Shown: positions 54,665-62,926 of the stretch, piece after piece
Layout: each line of letters starts with the position of its first letter
Numbering within the stretch: position 1 is the first letter of the stretch
DNA from: Cellulomonas sp. JZ18
Lineage (GTDB): Bacteria > Actinomycetota > Actinomycetes > Actinomycetales > Cellulomonadaceae
DNA length: 64,000 nucleotides
Assembly (NCBI RefSeq): GCF_009720485.1
Contig: NZ_CP045245.1
Span: 2,604,001-2,668,000, forward strand
Direction: 5' to 3'
Position numbers and translations under genes: made by a program
The notes under the pieces: generated by a model
Told to the model about the DNA's origin: nothing
Seen by the model: only the letters and a program-made list of their open reading frames with translations
Database searches by the model: none

Positions 54665-55440
54665 TCAGTCGAGAAAGCCCTCGACGAGTGCGGCGAGCTC
54701 GTGCGGGTGACGCACGGGCAGCAGGTGGCCCGCTCGGGGCACGACGGCCGTGCGGGCACCGGGGATCGCCCCGGCGATCAGCGCCGTGTGCTCCGGACGC
54801 ACCAGGTCCCGCTCCCCGACCACCACGAGCACGGGCACCGCGACGCGCGCCAGGGCGGCGGGGTCGATGCGCGGGTGCTCGGTCATCAGGGCGGTGCGCT
54901 CGGCGGCCGCGCGCAGCGCGGGCACCGCCTCGGCGAGCGCACGCTGGACGCGGTGCGCGGCCCGTGCGCTGCGCAGGAAGCCGGGCGTCATCCCCTCGGG
55001 GAACAGGTTCGCGCCCACCACGACCAGCCGCCCGACCAGCTCGGGGCGGCGCAGCACCAGCTCGAGCGCGACGTTGCCGCCGTCGCTGAAGCCGACCACG
55101 TCGACCGCCCGCAGACCCAGCGCGTCCAGCACCGTCGCGACGTCGTCGGCCATCGAGGCGGTCGTCAGCGGCCCGTCGCCGCGCGGGGAGCGGCCGTGCC
55201 CCCGCGAGTCCACGCCGACCAGGGTGCGCCCGGGCCCGAGCAGCGGCACGAGCCGGTCGAACACGTGGTGGTCCTCGCCGTTGCCGTGCAGCAGCACGAG
55301 CGGACGGCCGCGACCGTGCGTGACCACCCACAGCGGGCCCACCCGCCCGCCCGGTGCGGCCAGCCCGGCGAGCGCGGCGGCAGCCGCTGCGGGGGCCGCG
55401 TCGGGGCGGAGGCGGACGCGGCGTCGTCGGGCGCGCTCAT
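54665..55440 (-). CDS. Alpha/beta hydrolase (possible 5' frameshift)
   Basis: A hydrolase with PLVLLHGNGEDHHVF (oxyanion), VGFSDGGNVALEL (nucleophile Ser), VVVGERDLVRP (acid) and PRAGHLLPVRHP (His). The in-frame start is GTG 55342 (225 residues). A better start, ATG 55440 (MSAPDDAASASAPTRPP), is in another frame and joins if one base is added to the G run at 55391-55395, giving about 258 residues. Substrate unknown. Confidence 0.8.
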
Positions 55441-55480
55441 CCCGGCAGGCTAGCCCCGGTGCCCGGACCGGCCCACCCGC

Positions 55481-56515
55481 TCAGGCGAGCGCGTCGGCCA
55501 GCAGCCGCAGCGTCTGCTCGCGCGAGGGCGTGCGGTCGGCCGGGGTGCCGCGCACGGCACCCGTGACCGGCTGCACCATGAGCTCGTCGGTGCCGAGCCG
55601 CGCCGCGAGCGCGCGCACCTGGTCGGCGGCGGAGGCCGGGTCGCCGACGATCCACGACGCGCTCAGCGCCGCGAGCAGCTCGTCGGCCGCCGCGGGCAGC
55701 GGGTTCTCCTCCGCGTCCTCGACGAGCTCCTGCGGGGCGAGGGTCTGCCCGGCGCGCAGCCGCCACATCGTGCGCAGCTGCGGCAGGGCGAGGCGGCGGG
55801 CCTCCTGCTCGGTCGCGGCCACGGCGACGTTCGCGACCGCGATCGTGCGCGGCTCGGCCAGCTCCTCGGACGGCACGAACGTGCGGCGGTAGAGCGAGAC
55901 CGCCTCGTCGGTGCCGCGGCCGGCGAAGTGGTGCGCGAACACGTACGGCAGACCGAGGCGTCCGGCGAGCTGCGCGGAGTACGACGACGAGCCGAGCAGC
56001 CACAGCTGCGGCGCGGACGTCGCCCGCGGCGTCGCGAGCAGCGGGTAGGTGCTGGAGCCGACGCGCACCTCGACGCCCTGCGGGCGCACGAGCGCACGCA
56101 GCGTCGCGACGTCGTCGTCGAACGTGTCGACGCCGTCGGCCGACTGCCCCCGGCGCAGCAGGTGGCTCGTCACCGGGTCGGACCCCGGTGCCCGGCCGAT
56201 GCCGACGTCGACCCGCCCGGGGTACGCGGCCTCGAGGAGGGCCACCTGCTCGGCGACCACCAGCGGCGAGTGGTTGGGCAGCATGACCCCGCCCGAGCCG
56301 ACGCGGACCCGCGTGGTCGCGGCCGCGACCATGCTCATGAGCAGCGGCGGGTTCGTGGCCGCGACCGCCGGCATGTTGTGGTGCTCGGCCACCCAGTAGC
56401 GCACGGCTCCCACCTCGTCCGCGACGCGGGCGAGCGCGAGCGACGCGGCCACGGCGTCGGCCGTGCTCTGGTCGGTACGGACGGGGACGAGGTCGAGCAC
56501 GGAGAGCGCGGTCAC
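55481..56515 (-). CDS. Luciferase-like flavin monooxygenase (LLM class)
   Basis: A 344-residue flavin-dependent oxidoreductase: VLDLVPVRTDQSTADAVAASLALARVADEVGAVRYWVAEHHNMPAVAATNPPLL, VRVGSGGVMLPNHSPLVVAEQVALLEAAYPGRVDVGIGRAPGSD. Like YhbW-type family members; substrate unknown. GTG 56515 starts the product at VTALSVLDLVPV, as in relatives; ATG 56548 adds 11 residues. It follows rlmC on the same strand. Confidence 0.9.
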   Translation of the reverse strand: MTALSVLDLVPVRTDQSTADAVAASLALARVADEVGAVRYWVAEHHNMPAVAATNPPLLMSMVAAATTRVRVGSGGVMLPNHSPLVVAEQVALLEAAYPGRVDVGIGRAPGSDPVTSHLLRRGQSADGVDTFDDDVATLRALVRPQGVEVRVGSSTYPLLATPRATSAPQLWLLGSSSYSAQLAGRLGLPYVFAHHFAGRGTDEAVSLYRRTFVPSEELAEPRTIAVANVAVAATEQEARRLALPQLRTMWRLRAGQTLAPQELVEDAEENPLPAAADELLAALSASWIVGDPASAADQVRALAARLGTDELMVQPVTGAVRGTPADRTPSREQTLRLLADALA

Positions 56516-56561
56516 ACCGGTGCCAACCGCGTCCGGCGGGCCGGGCATTCCGCGAGGTGGG

Positions 56562-57686
56562 TCACGCCCGCTCGAGCAGCGCCAGCACCTCGTAGTGCCC
56601 GGTGTGCGGGAACATGTCGAGCACCTGGGCCCGGCGCGGGCGCAGCGACGGCATCGCGGCCAGGTCGCGCGCGAGCGACGCGGCGTTGCAGGACGAGTAC
56701 AGGACCCGCCCCACGCCCGAGTCCTCGAGCCAGTGCGCGAGCGGGCCGCCCAGCCCGCGCCGCGGCGGGTTGACGACGACGAGGTCGGGCACCTGCGGCG
56801 CGGCGAGCGCGAAGGCGGTCGCGTCACCGGCGAGGAAGCGGGTGCCGGGCAGCCCTGCCTCCCGGGCGGACTGCTCGGCGCTGGCCACGGCCTCCGCGCT
56901 CGCCTCGACGCCCACGACGGTGCGTCCCGGGCGTGCCAGGTGCAGCGCGAAGCCGCCCACGCCGCAGTACAGGTCCCACGCGGAGGCCGGGTCCACCTCG
57001 TCCGCCCACGCCGCGGCCTGCCGGTACAGCGCAGCGGCGACGTCGGTGTTCGTCTGGAAGAAGCTGCGCGGGCGCAGGTGCAGGTCCAGCCCGTTGACGC
57101 GCATGCGCAGGGTCGCACGCTCGGTGAGGACCTCCTCGCGCTCGCCCTCGAGCACGGCCGCGTGCGCGGGCTGGACGTTGACGGAGGCGACGGCGAGCGC
57201 GGGCAGCTGCTCGCGCAGCCACGGCAGGTGCTTGCGCACGCGCGCGAGCGCCTCGGTGCTGCGCAGCACGAACCGGACCATGAGCTCGCCGTCCGGGCTC
57301 GCCGTGACCAGCAGGTGCTTGAGCTCGCCGCGGCGCGCGGGGACGTCGTAGGGCGTCAGGCCCGCGCGCGTGACGAACGCCGCGAGCGGCGCGAAGGCCG
57401 CCTGCAGGTGCGGCGGGTACAGCGGGCAGTCCTGCAGGTCGACGCCCAGGCCGTGCGCGTCGAGGATGCCCAGCGTCGGTGCGTCGGCCGTGCCCGCGAC
57501 GACCATCTTCGCCTTGTTGCGGAAGCCGGCCTCGACGCTCGTCACCGGCGGCAGCCACGCCACGCCCGCCGGGTCGCCGAGCGCCTCCCGGACGTGGCGC
57601 TCCTTGTCGGCGACCTGCCCCGGGTACGCCTGCGTCAGGAGCGTGCACGAGGCGCACACGCCCGCGTCGAGGTAGGCGCAGCGCAT
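56562..57686 (-). CDS. rlmC: 23S rRNA (uracil-C5)-methyltransferase, RlmC type
   Basis: A 374-residue RNA methyltransferase. Iron-sulfur cysteines lie at Cys3, Cys11, Cys14 and Cys87 (MRCAYLDAGVCASC, DLQDCPLYP). SAM motif AWDLYCGVGGFALHLA, then VVVNPPRRGLGG and the catalytic cysteine in LYSSCNAASLARDL (about 331). The N terminus without a TRAM domain fits RlmC (RumB, U747) better than RlmD. The start ATG 57686 places the first Cys at residue 3 as in that family. Confidence 0.9.
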   Translation of the reverse strand: MRCAYLDAGVCASCTLLTQAYPGQVADKERHVREALGDPAGVAWLPPVTSVEAGFRNKAKMVVAGTADAPTLGILDAHGLGVDLQDCPLYPPHLQAAFAPLAAFVTRAGLTPYDVPARRGELKHLLVTASPDGELMVRFVLRSTEALARVRKHLPWLREQLPALAVASVNVQPAHAAVLEGEREEVLTERATLRMRVNGLDLHLRPRSFFQTNTDVAAALYRQAAAWADEVDPASAWDLYCGVGGFALHLARPGRTVVGVEASAEAVASAEQSAREAGLPGTRFLAGDATAFALAAPQVPDLVVVNPPRRGLGGPLAHWLEDSGVGRVLYSSCNAASLARDLAAMPSLRPRRAQVLDMFPHTGHYEVLALLERA

Positions 57687-57748
57687 CCGTCCAGGGTAGG
57701 CGCGGCGGACGGCGGACCCCCCGCGGCTCCGGTGTGACGGTGCGCGCA

Positions 57749-57794
57749 CGCGGCGCGGCGGCCCGGTCGAGGTCGACCGGGCCGCCGCGCCGCG
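57749..57794 (-). terminator. Strong terminator of the DUF3618 operon
   Basis: A 22-bp perfect stem (57749-57770 with 57773-57794; left arm starts CGCGGCGCGGCGGCCC) has only two bases between arms. It begins 20 bases after the DUF3618 stop. It could also work on the plus strand. Confidence 0.8.
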
Positions 57795-57813
57795 CTCGCG
57801 AGGAGCGGGACCG

Positions 57814-58572
57814 TCAGTAGCCCTGCGGGCTGTACGCCTGGCTGCCCTGGTCCTCGTCCTGGCCGCCCTGGTCGCCGCCCTGGTCGCCGCCCTGCACGCT
57901 GCCCTGCACGCGCTCGCGCGCACCCTGGGCCTCGTCCTTGACCGAGGACGCCGCCTCCTGGCCGGCGCTCCTGACCTGCTGGGCGCCCTCCGTGGCGCGC
58001 TCCTTGAGCGCGGTCGCGGCCTCCTGCGCCGGCTCCCTGAGGTTCTGAGCCGCCTCCTGGGCGACCTCCTTCACCTGCGGCGCCATCTCCTGCGCCTTCT
58101 CCTTGACCGCGGTGGCCGCGTGCTGCTCCTTCTGGCTGGCGGGCAGCAGGGAGCCGGCGAGCCAGCCGACCCCGAACGCGATGAGGCCCGCGGCGAGGGG
58201 GTTGCCCGCCGTCGCCTGCTTCGCACGCGCGGGCGCGGCCGCGGCGGCGTCCTTCGCGCGGCCCGGCGCGTCGTGCAGCGAGCCGCCGACGGACGAGCCG
58301 GTCGAGGACGCCGACGACCTCAGGTCGTGCGCCTTGTCGCTCACCGTGTCCTTCGCGCTGTGGGCCGTGCCGGTCACCGCGTCCTTGGCGTCGTCGACCG
58401 TGCCCATGACGCGGTCCTTGACGTCCGACAACCGGCTCTTGACCTCGTCGGCCTTGCGGTGCGCCACCGTCTTGGGGTTCACCGAGTCGGTGAGGGCGTC
58501 GACGTTCGCCGACAGGTCCGCCCGCGTGCGCTCGATGTCCGCGCGGATCTGGTCCGGGTCGCTCGTGCTCAT
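57814..58572 (-). CDS. DUF3618 protein, envelope-associated
   Basis: A 252-residue protein. The DUF3618 start DPDQIRADIERTRADLSANVDALTDSVNPK is followed by a long Ala/Lys/Glu amphipathic helix region with 11-residue-like repeats (AKDAVTGTAHSAKDTVSDKAHD), one transmembrane helix (AGLIAFGVGWLAGSLLPA, about 127-145) and a second coil (EKAQEMAPQVKEVAQEAAQNL). The tail is Gly/Gln/Asp-rich. ATG overlaps the holin-like gene stop (ATGA). Role unknown. Confidence 0.9.
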   Translation of the reverse strand: MSTSDPDQIRADIERTRADLSANVDALTDSVNPKTVAHRKADEVKSRLSDVKDRVMGTVDDAKDAVTGTAHSAKDTVSDKAHDLRSSASSTGSSVGGSLHDAPGRAKDAAAAAPARAKQATAGNPLAAGLIAFGVGWLAGSLLPASQKEQHAATAVKEKAQEMAPQVKEVAQEAAQNLREPAQEAATALKERATEGAQQVRSAGQEAASSVKDEAQGARERVQGSVQGGDQGGDQGGQDEDQGSQAYSPQGY

Positions 58573-59087
58573 CGGTTCTTCTCCTCGTGTCCTCGGGCGG
58601 CGTTCGGGATCTTCTTGAGGGTCTCGGCCGTCTGCGGTGCGCCGCGCACCTGCTTGACCTGCGCCTGCCCGCGCTTGGCGAGCACGAGCGCGACGATCCC
58701 CCACAGGACCGCCACCACGAGCGCCGACCAGCCGCGGTTGATGACGGCGCCCAGCGCCCACCACAGCGCGACCGAGACGAAGACGAGGGCGAGGTTCGCG
58801 GCGACGGCCGCGCCGCCGAACATGCCCGCGCCCGTGCCCGCCTTCTTGGCCTGGTCGGTCAGCTCCACCTTGGCCAGCTCGACCTCCTGGCGGAACAGCG
58901 TGGACAGGTCCTGCGTGATCTCGCCCAGCAGGCTCCCGATCGACGGGCGGTCGCCCGCGTCGCCGGCCGCGCCCGCGGCCCCCGCCGTCCCGGCGTCCGT
59001 GTACCCGGTGCCGGGGTAGCCCGCCGCACCCGCGCCGTACCCGGCGGCGCCGGGGCTGCCGAGGGGGTCGGGGGTCCCGGTGGTCAT
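58569..59087 (-). CDS. Holin-X-like (phage_holin_3_6/DUF1469) membrane protein
   Basis: A 172-residue protein: Gly/Ala/Tyr-rich start, helix SIGSLLGEITQDLSTLFRQEVELAKVELTDQAKKAG, then two hydrophobic helices (GAAVAANLALVFVSVALWWALGAV and ALVVAVLWGIVALVLA). The family name 'holin' is historical; in actinobacterial chromosomes it occurs with DUF3618 proteins and is no sign of phage. Coupled to both neighbours by ATGA overlaps. Confidence 0.9.
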   Translation of the reverse strand: MTTGTPDPLGSPGAAGYGAGAAGYPGTGYTDAGTAGAAGAAGDAGDRPSIGSLLGEITQDLSTLFRQEVELAKVELTDQAKKAGTGAGMFGGAAVAANLALVFVSVALWWALGAVINRGWSALVVAVLWGIVALVLAKRGQAQVKQVRGAPQTAETLKKIPNAARGHEEKNR

Positions 59088-60103
59088 CGCTCGTCCTCCC
59101 GCTCGACGCCGCGCCACGGCTCACCGGTCGCGGTGCCGCCCACGCCCTGCTCGTCGTCCGGGATGCCGCCCGGCGTCGACTGCACCGGCGCCGGGCCGCC
59201 GCCCGTGTCACCGGTCGCGGTCGTCTCGCCGTAGACGGCGCGCGAGGCCGCGAGGTACTCGGGCTCGTCCTCGGTCGACCCGACGCCGGGCGTCCCCCAC
59301 TCGCCCCCGGCCGCGACCGTCGACGCGTCGTCCGCGACGGAGCCGGTGGGCAGCGGGCCGGTCGTCGCCGCGCCGAGGCCCGTGTCGCCGTACGCGGTGC
59401 CGGTGTCGCCGTACGCGGCGCCCGTGCCGCCCGACGCGGCGGTGCCCGCGAGACCCGCACCGGCGTAGCCGGCGCCCGTCGCGTAGCCGGCCGACGTGCC
59501 GCCGACGGCGCCGGTCGTGCCGCTCACGCCCGTGTCCGGGATCTGCGAGGCGCCGCCCGAGGTGCCCTCGTCGGAGGCGGCCGCGCTCAGGCCGCGCGTC
59601 AGACGTCCGGCGAGCAGGCCCGCCCCCGCCGCGACGGCCAGGAAGACACCGGGCCGGCGGCGCGCGAAGTCGGAGACCGCGGTCACCAGGTCGCCCGGCT
59701 GCCGGTCGTCCAGCCAGGTCGCCGCGGAGCTCGTGCGGTCCGCGAGCTGGCGTGCGAGGTCGCTCGCGAGGCCGCCCTCGCTGCTCTCGGTCATCCGGCT
59801 CAGCTCGTCGCCGAGGCCGCGCAGGCCGTCCGCGAGCCGCTTCTGCTGGGCACCGGCCTGGTCGCTCACCTCGGTGCGCGCCTGGTCGAACAGGCTGCGT
59901 GCCTGCTGCTTGGCCTCGTCCGTGACCTGCCGCGCCTGGTCCTTCGCCTCGTGCGCGACGGTGCGGCCGCTGTCGACCGCGCTCTGCGCGACGCCTGCTG
60001 CCTCCTGCTGCGCCGTCTGCGCCGTCTCCTTGGCGGTCTGCGTGGCCGATCCCGTGCCGCTGCTGGCGCCGCCGGGCTGGCCGGCTGCGTAGTCGGTGCT
60101 CAT
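59084..60103 (-). CDS. Ala/Gly-rich coiled membrane-associated protein, first gene of the DUF3618 operon
   Basis: A 339-residue protein. Residues 15-110 form a long charged helix of Ala/Gln/Glu/Lys repeats (TAKETAQTAQQEAAGVAQSAV, AKDQARQVTDEAKQQARSLFDQ) similar to late-embryogenesis-like proteins; one hydrophobic segment (GVFLAVAAGAGLLAGRL, about 152-168) follows; the C-terminal half is Gly/Tyr/Thr-rich low complexity (GYATGAGYAGAGLAG). Conserved domain not recognised. ATG 60103, 17 bases after a palindrome. Confidence 0.8.
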   Translation of the reverse strand: MSTDYAAGQPGGASSGTGSATQTAKETAQTAQQEAAGVAQSAVDSGRTVAHEAKDQARQVTDEAKQQARSLFDQARTEVSDQAGAQQKRLADGLRGLGDELSRMTESSEGGLASDLARQLADRTSSAATWLDDRQPGDLVTAVSDFARRRPGVFLAVAAGAGLLAGRLTRGLSAAASDEGTSGGASQIPDTGVSGTTGAVGGTSAGYATGAGYAGAGLAGTAASGGTGAAYGDTGTAYGDTGLGAATTGPLPTGSVADDASTVAAGGEWGTPGVGSTEDEPEYLAASRAVYGETTATGDTGGGPAPVQSTPGGIPDDEQGVGGTATGEPWRGVEREDER

Positions 60104-60589
60104 GTCGTCGTCCTCTCACCACGGGTGCGTGCACCCGTCGGACCGCTGGGGTCGTCCCGACCCGCCCCGCTGGGCAGGGGGTGCCGACGCGACGACCGTG
60201 CGGTCGTCGCGGGGGCGGGGTGTGCTGGTGGCCGTCTTCTCGACCGGTGGGCGCTGCGCTCGCGCCGTCGTGCCGGGGTGCGCCCCGGCCGGCGGGACGG
60301 GGTGCGCACCCCCGCCGTCGCCGTACTGCGACGCTAGGCACAGCACCGCAGGTGCGCCACCGGAACGCCCGGCGCGGGCGGGCCGCGAAGGCCGTCGACG
60401 GCGGGTCCGCCGCTGGGCGCGCGCGCACGGCGCCGGGCGCCTACGGTGCGGGCCGGACGTGCGTCCAGGGGCAGGGGCCCGCGGACGGGACGGCGGCGCG
60501 GACGGGACGGGCGGCGCGGACGGGACGGGACCGGACCGACGGGACCGGGCACAGCCGGGGGACGCGCCGGTCGCCGTACCGTCGTGGTC
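60104..60589. other. Long divergent intergenic region
   Basis: 486 bases between the envelope operon and DUF2891 with no credible gene. It holds the palindrome at 60121-60138 and, at 60481-60545, a G-rich tandem run in which GCGGACGGGACGG recurs about three times with 16-18-base spacing. A 120-base stretch at 60200-60320 is GC-rich without clear signals. Promoters in both directions are expected here. Confidence 0.6.
60121..60138. promoter_or_regulatory. 18-bp palindrome before the envelope operon
   Basis: ACGGGTGC (60121-60128) faces GCACCCGT (60131-60138) over GT; perfect symmetry, 17 bases before the ATG at 60103. Possible operator or a leader hairpin at the ribosome site. Confidence 0.45.
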
Positions 60590-61582
60590 GTGACCCGCAC
60601 CTCCCCCGCCGACCCGGCCTCCCTCGCCCCCGTCGCCGCGCGCGTCGTGCGCACCAACCTCGCGACCGCGTGGCCGTACCACCTCGTGCACCTGGCGGCG
60701 TCGCCCGCCGACGTGCGCGCACCGGCCGAGCTGTACCCGGCGTTCCACACGTCGTTCGACTGGCACTCCTGCGTCCACATGCACTGGCTCGGGGTCGAGG
60801 TGCTGCGCGCGGGTCACGTCGACGACGGCCTGCGGGCGTCGCTGTCGAGCACGCTGACGCCCGACCGCATCGCGGGCGAGGTGGCCTACCTGCGGGCGCA
60901 CCCCGCGTTCGAGCGCCCCTACGGCTGGGCCTGGGCGGCGCGCCTGGCCGCGTCGTGCCGGGCCGCCGCCGCCGCGGGCGACGAGGACGCCGCCGGCTGG
61001 GCCGACGCGACCGCTCCCCTCGCCGGCGCGGTGCTCGACCTCGCCCTGCCGTGGCTCGCGCGCGTCGAGCACCCGGTGCGGCACGGCGTGCACGCGAACA
61101 CGGCCTTCGGCCTCGCGCTGCTGCTCACCGCGGCCGACGACCTCGGCCTCGCCGACCGCGCCGACGCGCTGCGGGAGCAGGCCGTGCGGCTCTACGGCGG
61201 TGACCGCGACTGGGCCGGGCGGTGGGAGACGAGCGGCCACGACTTCCTCTCCCCCGGCCTCGCGGAGGCCGACCTCATGGCGCGCGTCCTTCCGCCGGCG
61301 GACCTGCGCCCGTGGTTCGACGGCTTCCTGCCGCGACCGCTCGAGCTGACGCGGCCGGTGCGCGTCGTGGACCCGACCGACGGGCACGCCGTGCACCTGG
61401 ACGGGCTCAACCTCTCGCGGGCCGGGGCCCTGCTGCGCCTCGCCCGGGCGCTCGACGACCCGGCGCTGGCGGCCGCGGCCGAGGACCTGCTCGCGGTAGG
61501 GCTGCGCGCGCTGGACAACCCCGACTTCGTCGCCACGCACTGGCTGGCCTCCTTCGCGTGGGACGCGGTGACGAGCCGCTGA
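60590..61582 (+). CDS. DUF2891 family protein
   Basis: A 330-residue protein, mostly alpha-helical. Conserved stretches: RTNLATAWPYHLVHLAAS, LYPAFHTSFDWHSCVHMHWLGVEVLRAG, FERPYGWAWAARLAASC, VRHGVHANTAFGLALLL, SGHDFLSPGLAEADLMARVL and FVATHWLASFAWDAV. The many Trp/His residues suggest an alpha/alpha-toroid with a sugar-like site, but function is unknown. GTG at 60590, or 60584. Followed by the dinB region. Confidence 0.9.
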   Translation: MTRTSPADPASLAPVAARVVRTNLATAWPYHLVHLAASPADVRAPAELYPAFHTSFDWHSCVHMHWLGVEVLRAGHVDDGLRASLSSTLTPDRIAGEVAYLRAHPAFERPYGWAWAARLAASCRAAAAAGDEDAAGWADATAPLAGAVLDLALPWLARVEHPVRHGVHANTAFGLALLLTAADDLGLADRADALREQAVRLYGGDRDWAGRWETSGHDFLSPGLAEADLMARVLPPADLRPWFDGFLPRPLELTRPVRVVDPTDGHAVHLDGLNLSRAGALLRLARALDDPALAAAAEDLLAVGLRALDNPDFVATHWLASFAWDAVTSR

Positions 61583-61624
61583 GCGACGGCCGGACCGCCG
61601 GCGCCGACCACGGTGCCGGGGTGC

Positions 61625-61690
61625 GGTGGCGGGGTGTCGGTGGCGGGGTGTCGGTGGCCGGGTGTCGGTGGCGGGGTGTCGGTGGGCGGG
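61625..61690. repeat. 14-bp tandem repeat before the SOS box
   Basis: GGTGGCGGGGTGTC starts at 61625, 61639, 61653 (one change) and 61667, with a partial fifth at 61681. It ends exactly where the LexA box begins, in the dinB promoter region. The G-runs could also form quadruplexes. Confidence 0.85.
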
Positions 61691-61706
61691 TCGAACATGT
61701 GTTCGT
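61691..61706 (+). promoter_or_regulatory. LexA (SOS) box of dinB
   Basis: TCGAACATGTGTTCGT matches the actinobacterial/Bacillus-type LexA box TCGAACN4GTTCGA in 15 of 16 positions counting the free centre. It overlaps both possible dinB start codons (GTG 61699 and 61705), so LexA would sit on the initiation site and the message is probably leaderless. Confidence 0.85.
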
Positions 61707-62901
61707 GCCCGAGCGCCGCGCGACCGTCCTCCACGCCGACCTCGACGCGTTCTACGCGTCGGTCGAGCAGCGGGACGACCCGCGCCTGCGGGGCCGCCCG
61801 GTGGCCGTCGGCGGCGGTGTCGTGCTCGCGGCGTCCTACGAGGCGAAGCGTCGCGGCGTGCGCACGGCGATGGGTGGCCGGCAGGCGCGCGCGCTGTGCC
61901 CCGACCTCGTGGTCGTCCCGCCGCGCTTCGACGCGTACGTCGAGGCCAGCCGCGCGGTCTTCGAGGTGTTCCACGACACGACTCCGGCCGTGCAGGGCGT
62001 GTCGATCGACGAGGCGTTCCTCGACGTGGCGGGGCTGCACCGGCTCGACGCCACCGCGCCCGTCGACCTGGCGGCACGGGTGCGGGCGCGGGTGCGCGAC
62101 GAGGTCGGCCTGCCGATCACCGTCGGCGTCGCCCGCACGCCGTTCCTCGCCAAGGTGGCGAGCCGCGTGGCCAAGCCCGACGGTCTGCTGCTGGTGCCGC
62201 CGGACGGCGAGGACGCGTTCCTGCACCCCCTCCCGGTCGAGCTGCTGTGGGGTGTCGGCGAGGTGACCGCCGCACGCCTGCACGGGTACGGGCTGCGCAC
62301 GGCCGGCGAGGTCGCGGCGCTGCCCGAGCACGTGCTCGTCGGCGTCCTCGGCCCCGCGGCCGGGCACCACCTGCACGCGGTCGTGCACGGGCGGACGCCC
62401 GAGCGGGTCGTGACCGACCGGCGGCGCGCGTCCGTGGGGGCGCAGCGCGCGCTCGGACCGGGCCCGCACACGCCGGCGTTCGTCCGCTCGGCGCTGCTGG
62501 GGCTCGTCGACCGGGTCGCGCGGCGCCTGCGCGGCGGGCACCGCACCGCCCGCACGGTCGTGCTGCGCCTGCGCTTCGCCGACTACACGCGCGCGACGCG
62601 CTCGCACTCCCTGCGGCACGGCACGGACTCCGGCGAGCAGCTCGCCGCGGCGGCGACGGCCCTGCTCGACGACGCGGCGCCGCTGATCCGCGAGCGCGGC
62701 CTGACGCTCGTCGGGGTCGCCCTGACGAACCTCGGCTCGGACGCGGCGGTGCAGGACGTGCTGCCGCTCGAGCACGCCGACCGGGCCCCGCTGGACGCCG
62801 CCGCCGACGCGGTCCTGCGGCGGTTCGGGGGCGGCGCCGTGGTCCGGGCCAGCCTGCTGCGCACCGGCGACGGGTTCGCGGCGCCCCAGCTCGACGACTG
62901 A
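61699..62901 (+). CDS. dinB: DNA polymerase IV (Y family)
   Basis: A 400-residue error-prone lesion-bypass polymerase. Palm acids lie in LHADLDAFYASVEQ (Asp about 14) and VSIDEAFLDV (Asp-Glu about 104); PITVGVARTPFLAKVASRVAKPDGLLLV, WGVGEVTAARLHGYGLRTAGEVA (helix-hairpin-helix) and a little-finger domain follow. Start is GTG 61699 or 61705, both inside the SOS box, without a ribosome site. It ends 25 bases before the converging ribokinase gene. Regulation by LexA is strongly implied. Confidence 0.94.
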   Translation: MFVPERRATVLHADLDAFYASVEQRDDPRLRGRPVAVGGGVVLAASYEAKRRGVRTAMGGRQARALCPDLVVVPPRFDAYVEASRAVFEVFHDTTPAVQGVSIDEAFLDVAGLHRLDATAPVDLAARVRARVRDEVGLPITVGVARTPFLAKVASRVAKPDGLLLVPPDGEDAFLHPLPVELLWGVGEVTAARLHGYGLRTAGEVAALPEHVLVGVLGPAAGHHLHAVVHGRTPERVVTDRRRASVGAQRALGPGPHTPAFVRSALLGLVDRVARRLRGGHRTARTVVLRLRFADYTRATRSHSLRHGTDSGEQLAAAATALLDDAAPLIRERGLTLVGVALTNLGSDAAVQDVLPLEHADRAPLDAAADAVLRRFGGGAVVRASLLRTGDGFAAPQLDD

Positions 62902-62926
62902 CCGGGCGGCCGGCAGACGTGGCGGG

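Noticed and set aside
58569..59087. Prophage suggested by a 'holin' family match
   Set aside because: The protein is the chromosomal holin-X-like partner of DUF3618; no lysin, portal, capsid or integrase gene lies nearby.
61625..61690. CRISPR-like direct repeats
   Set aside because: Simple 14-base tandem array without spacers.
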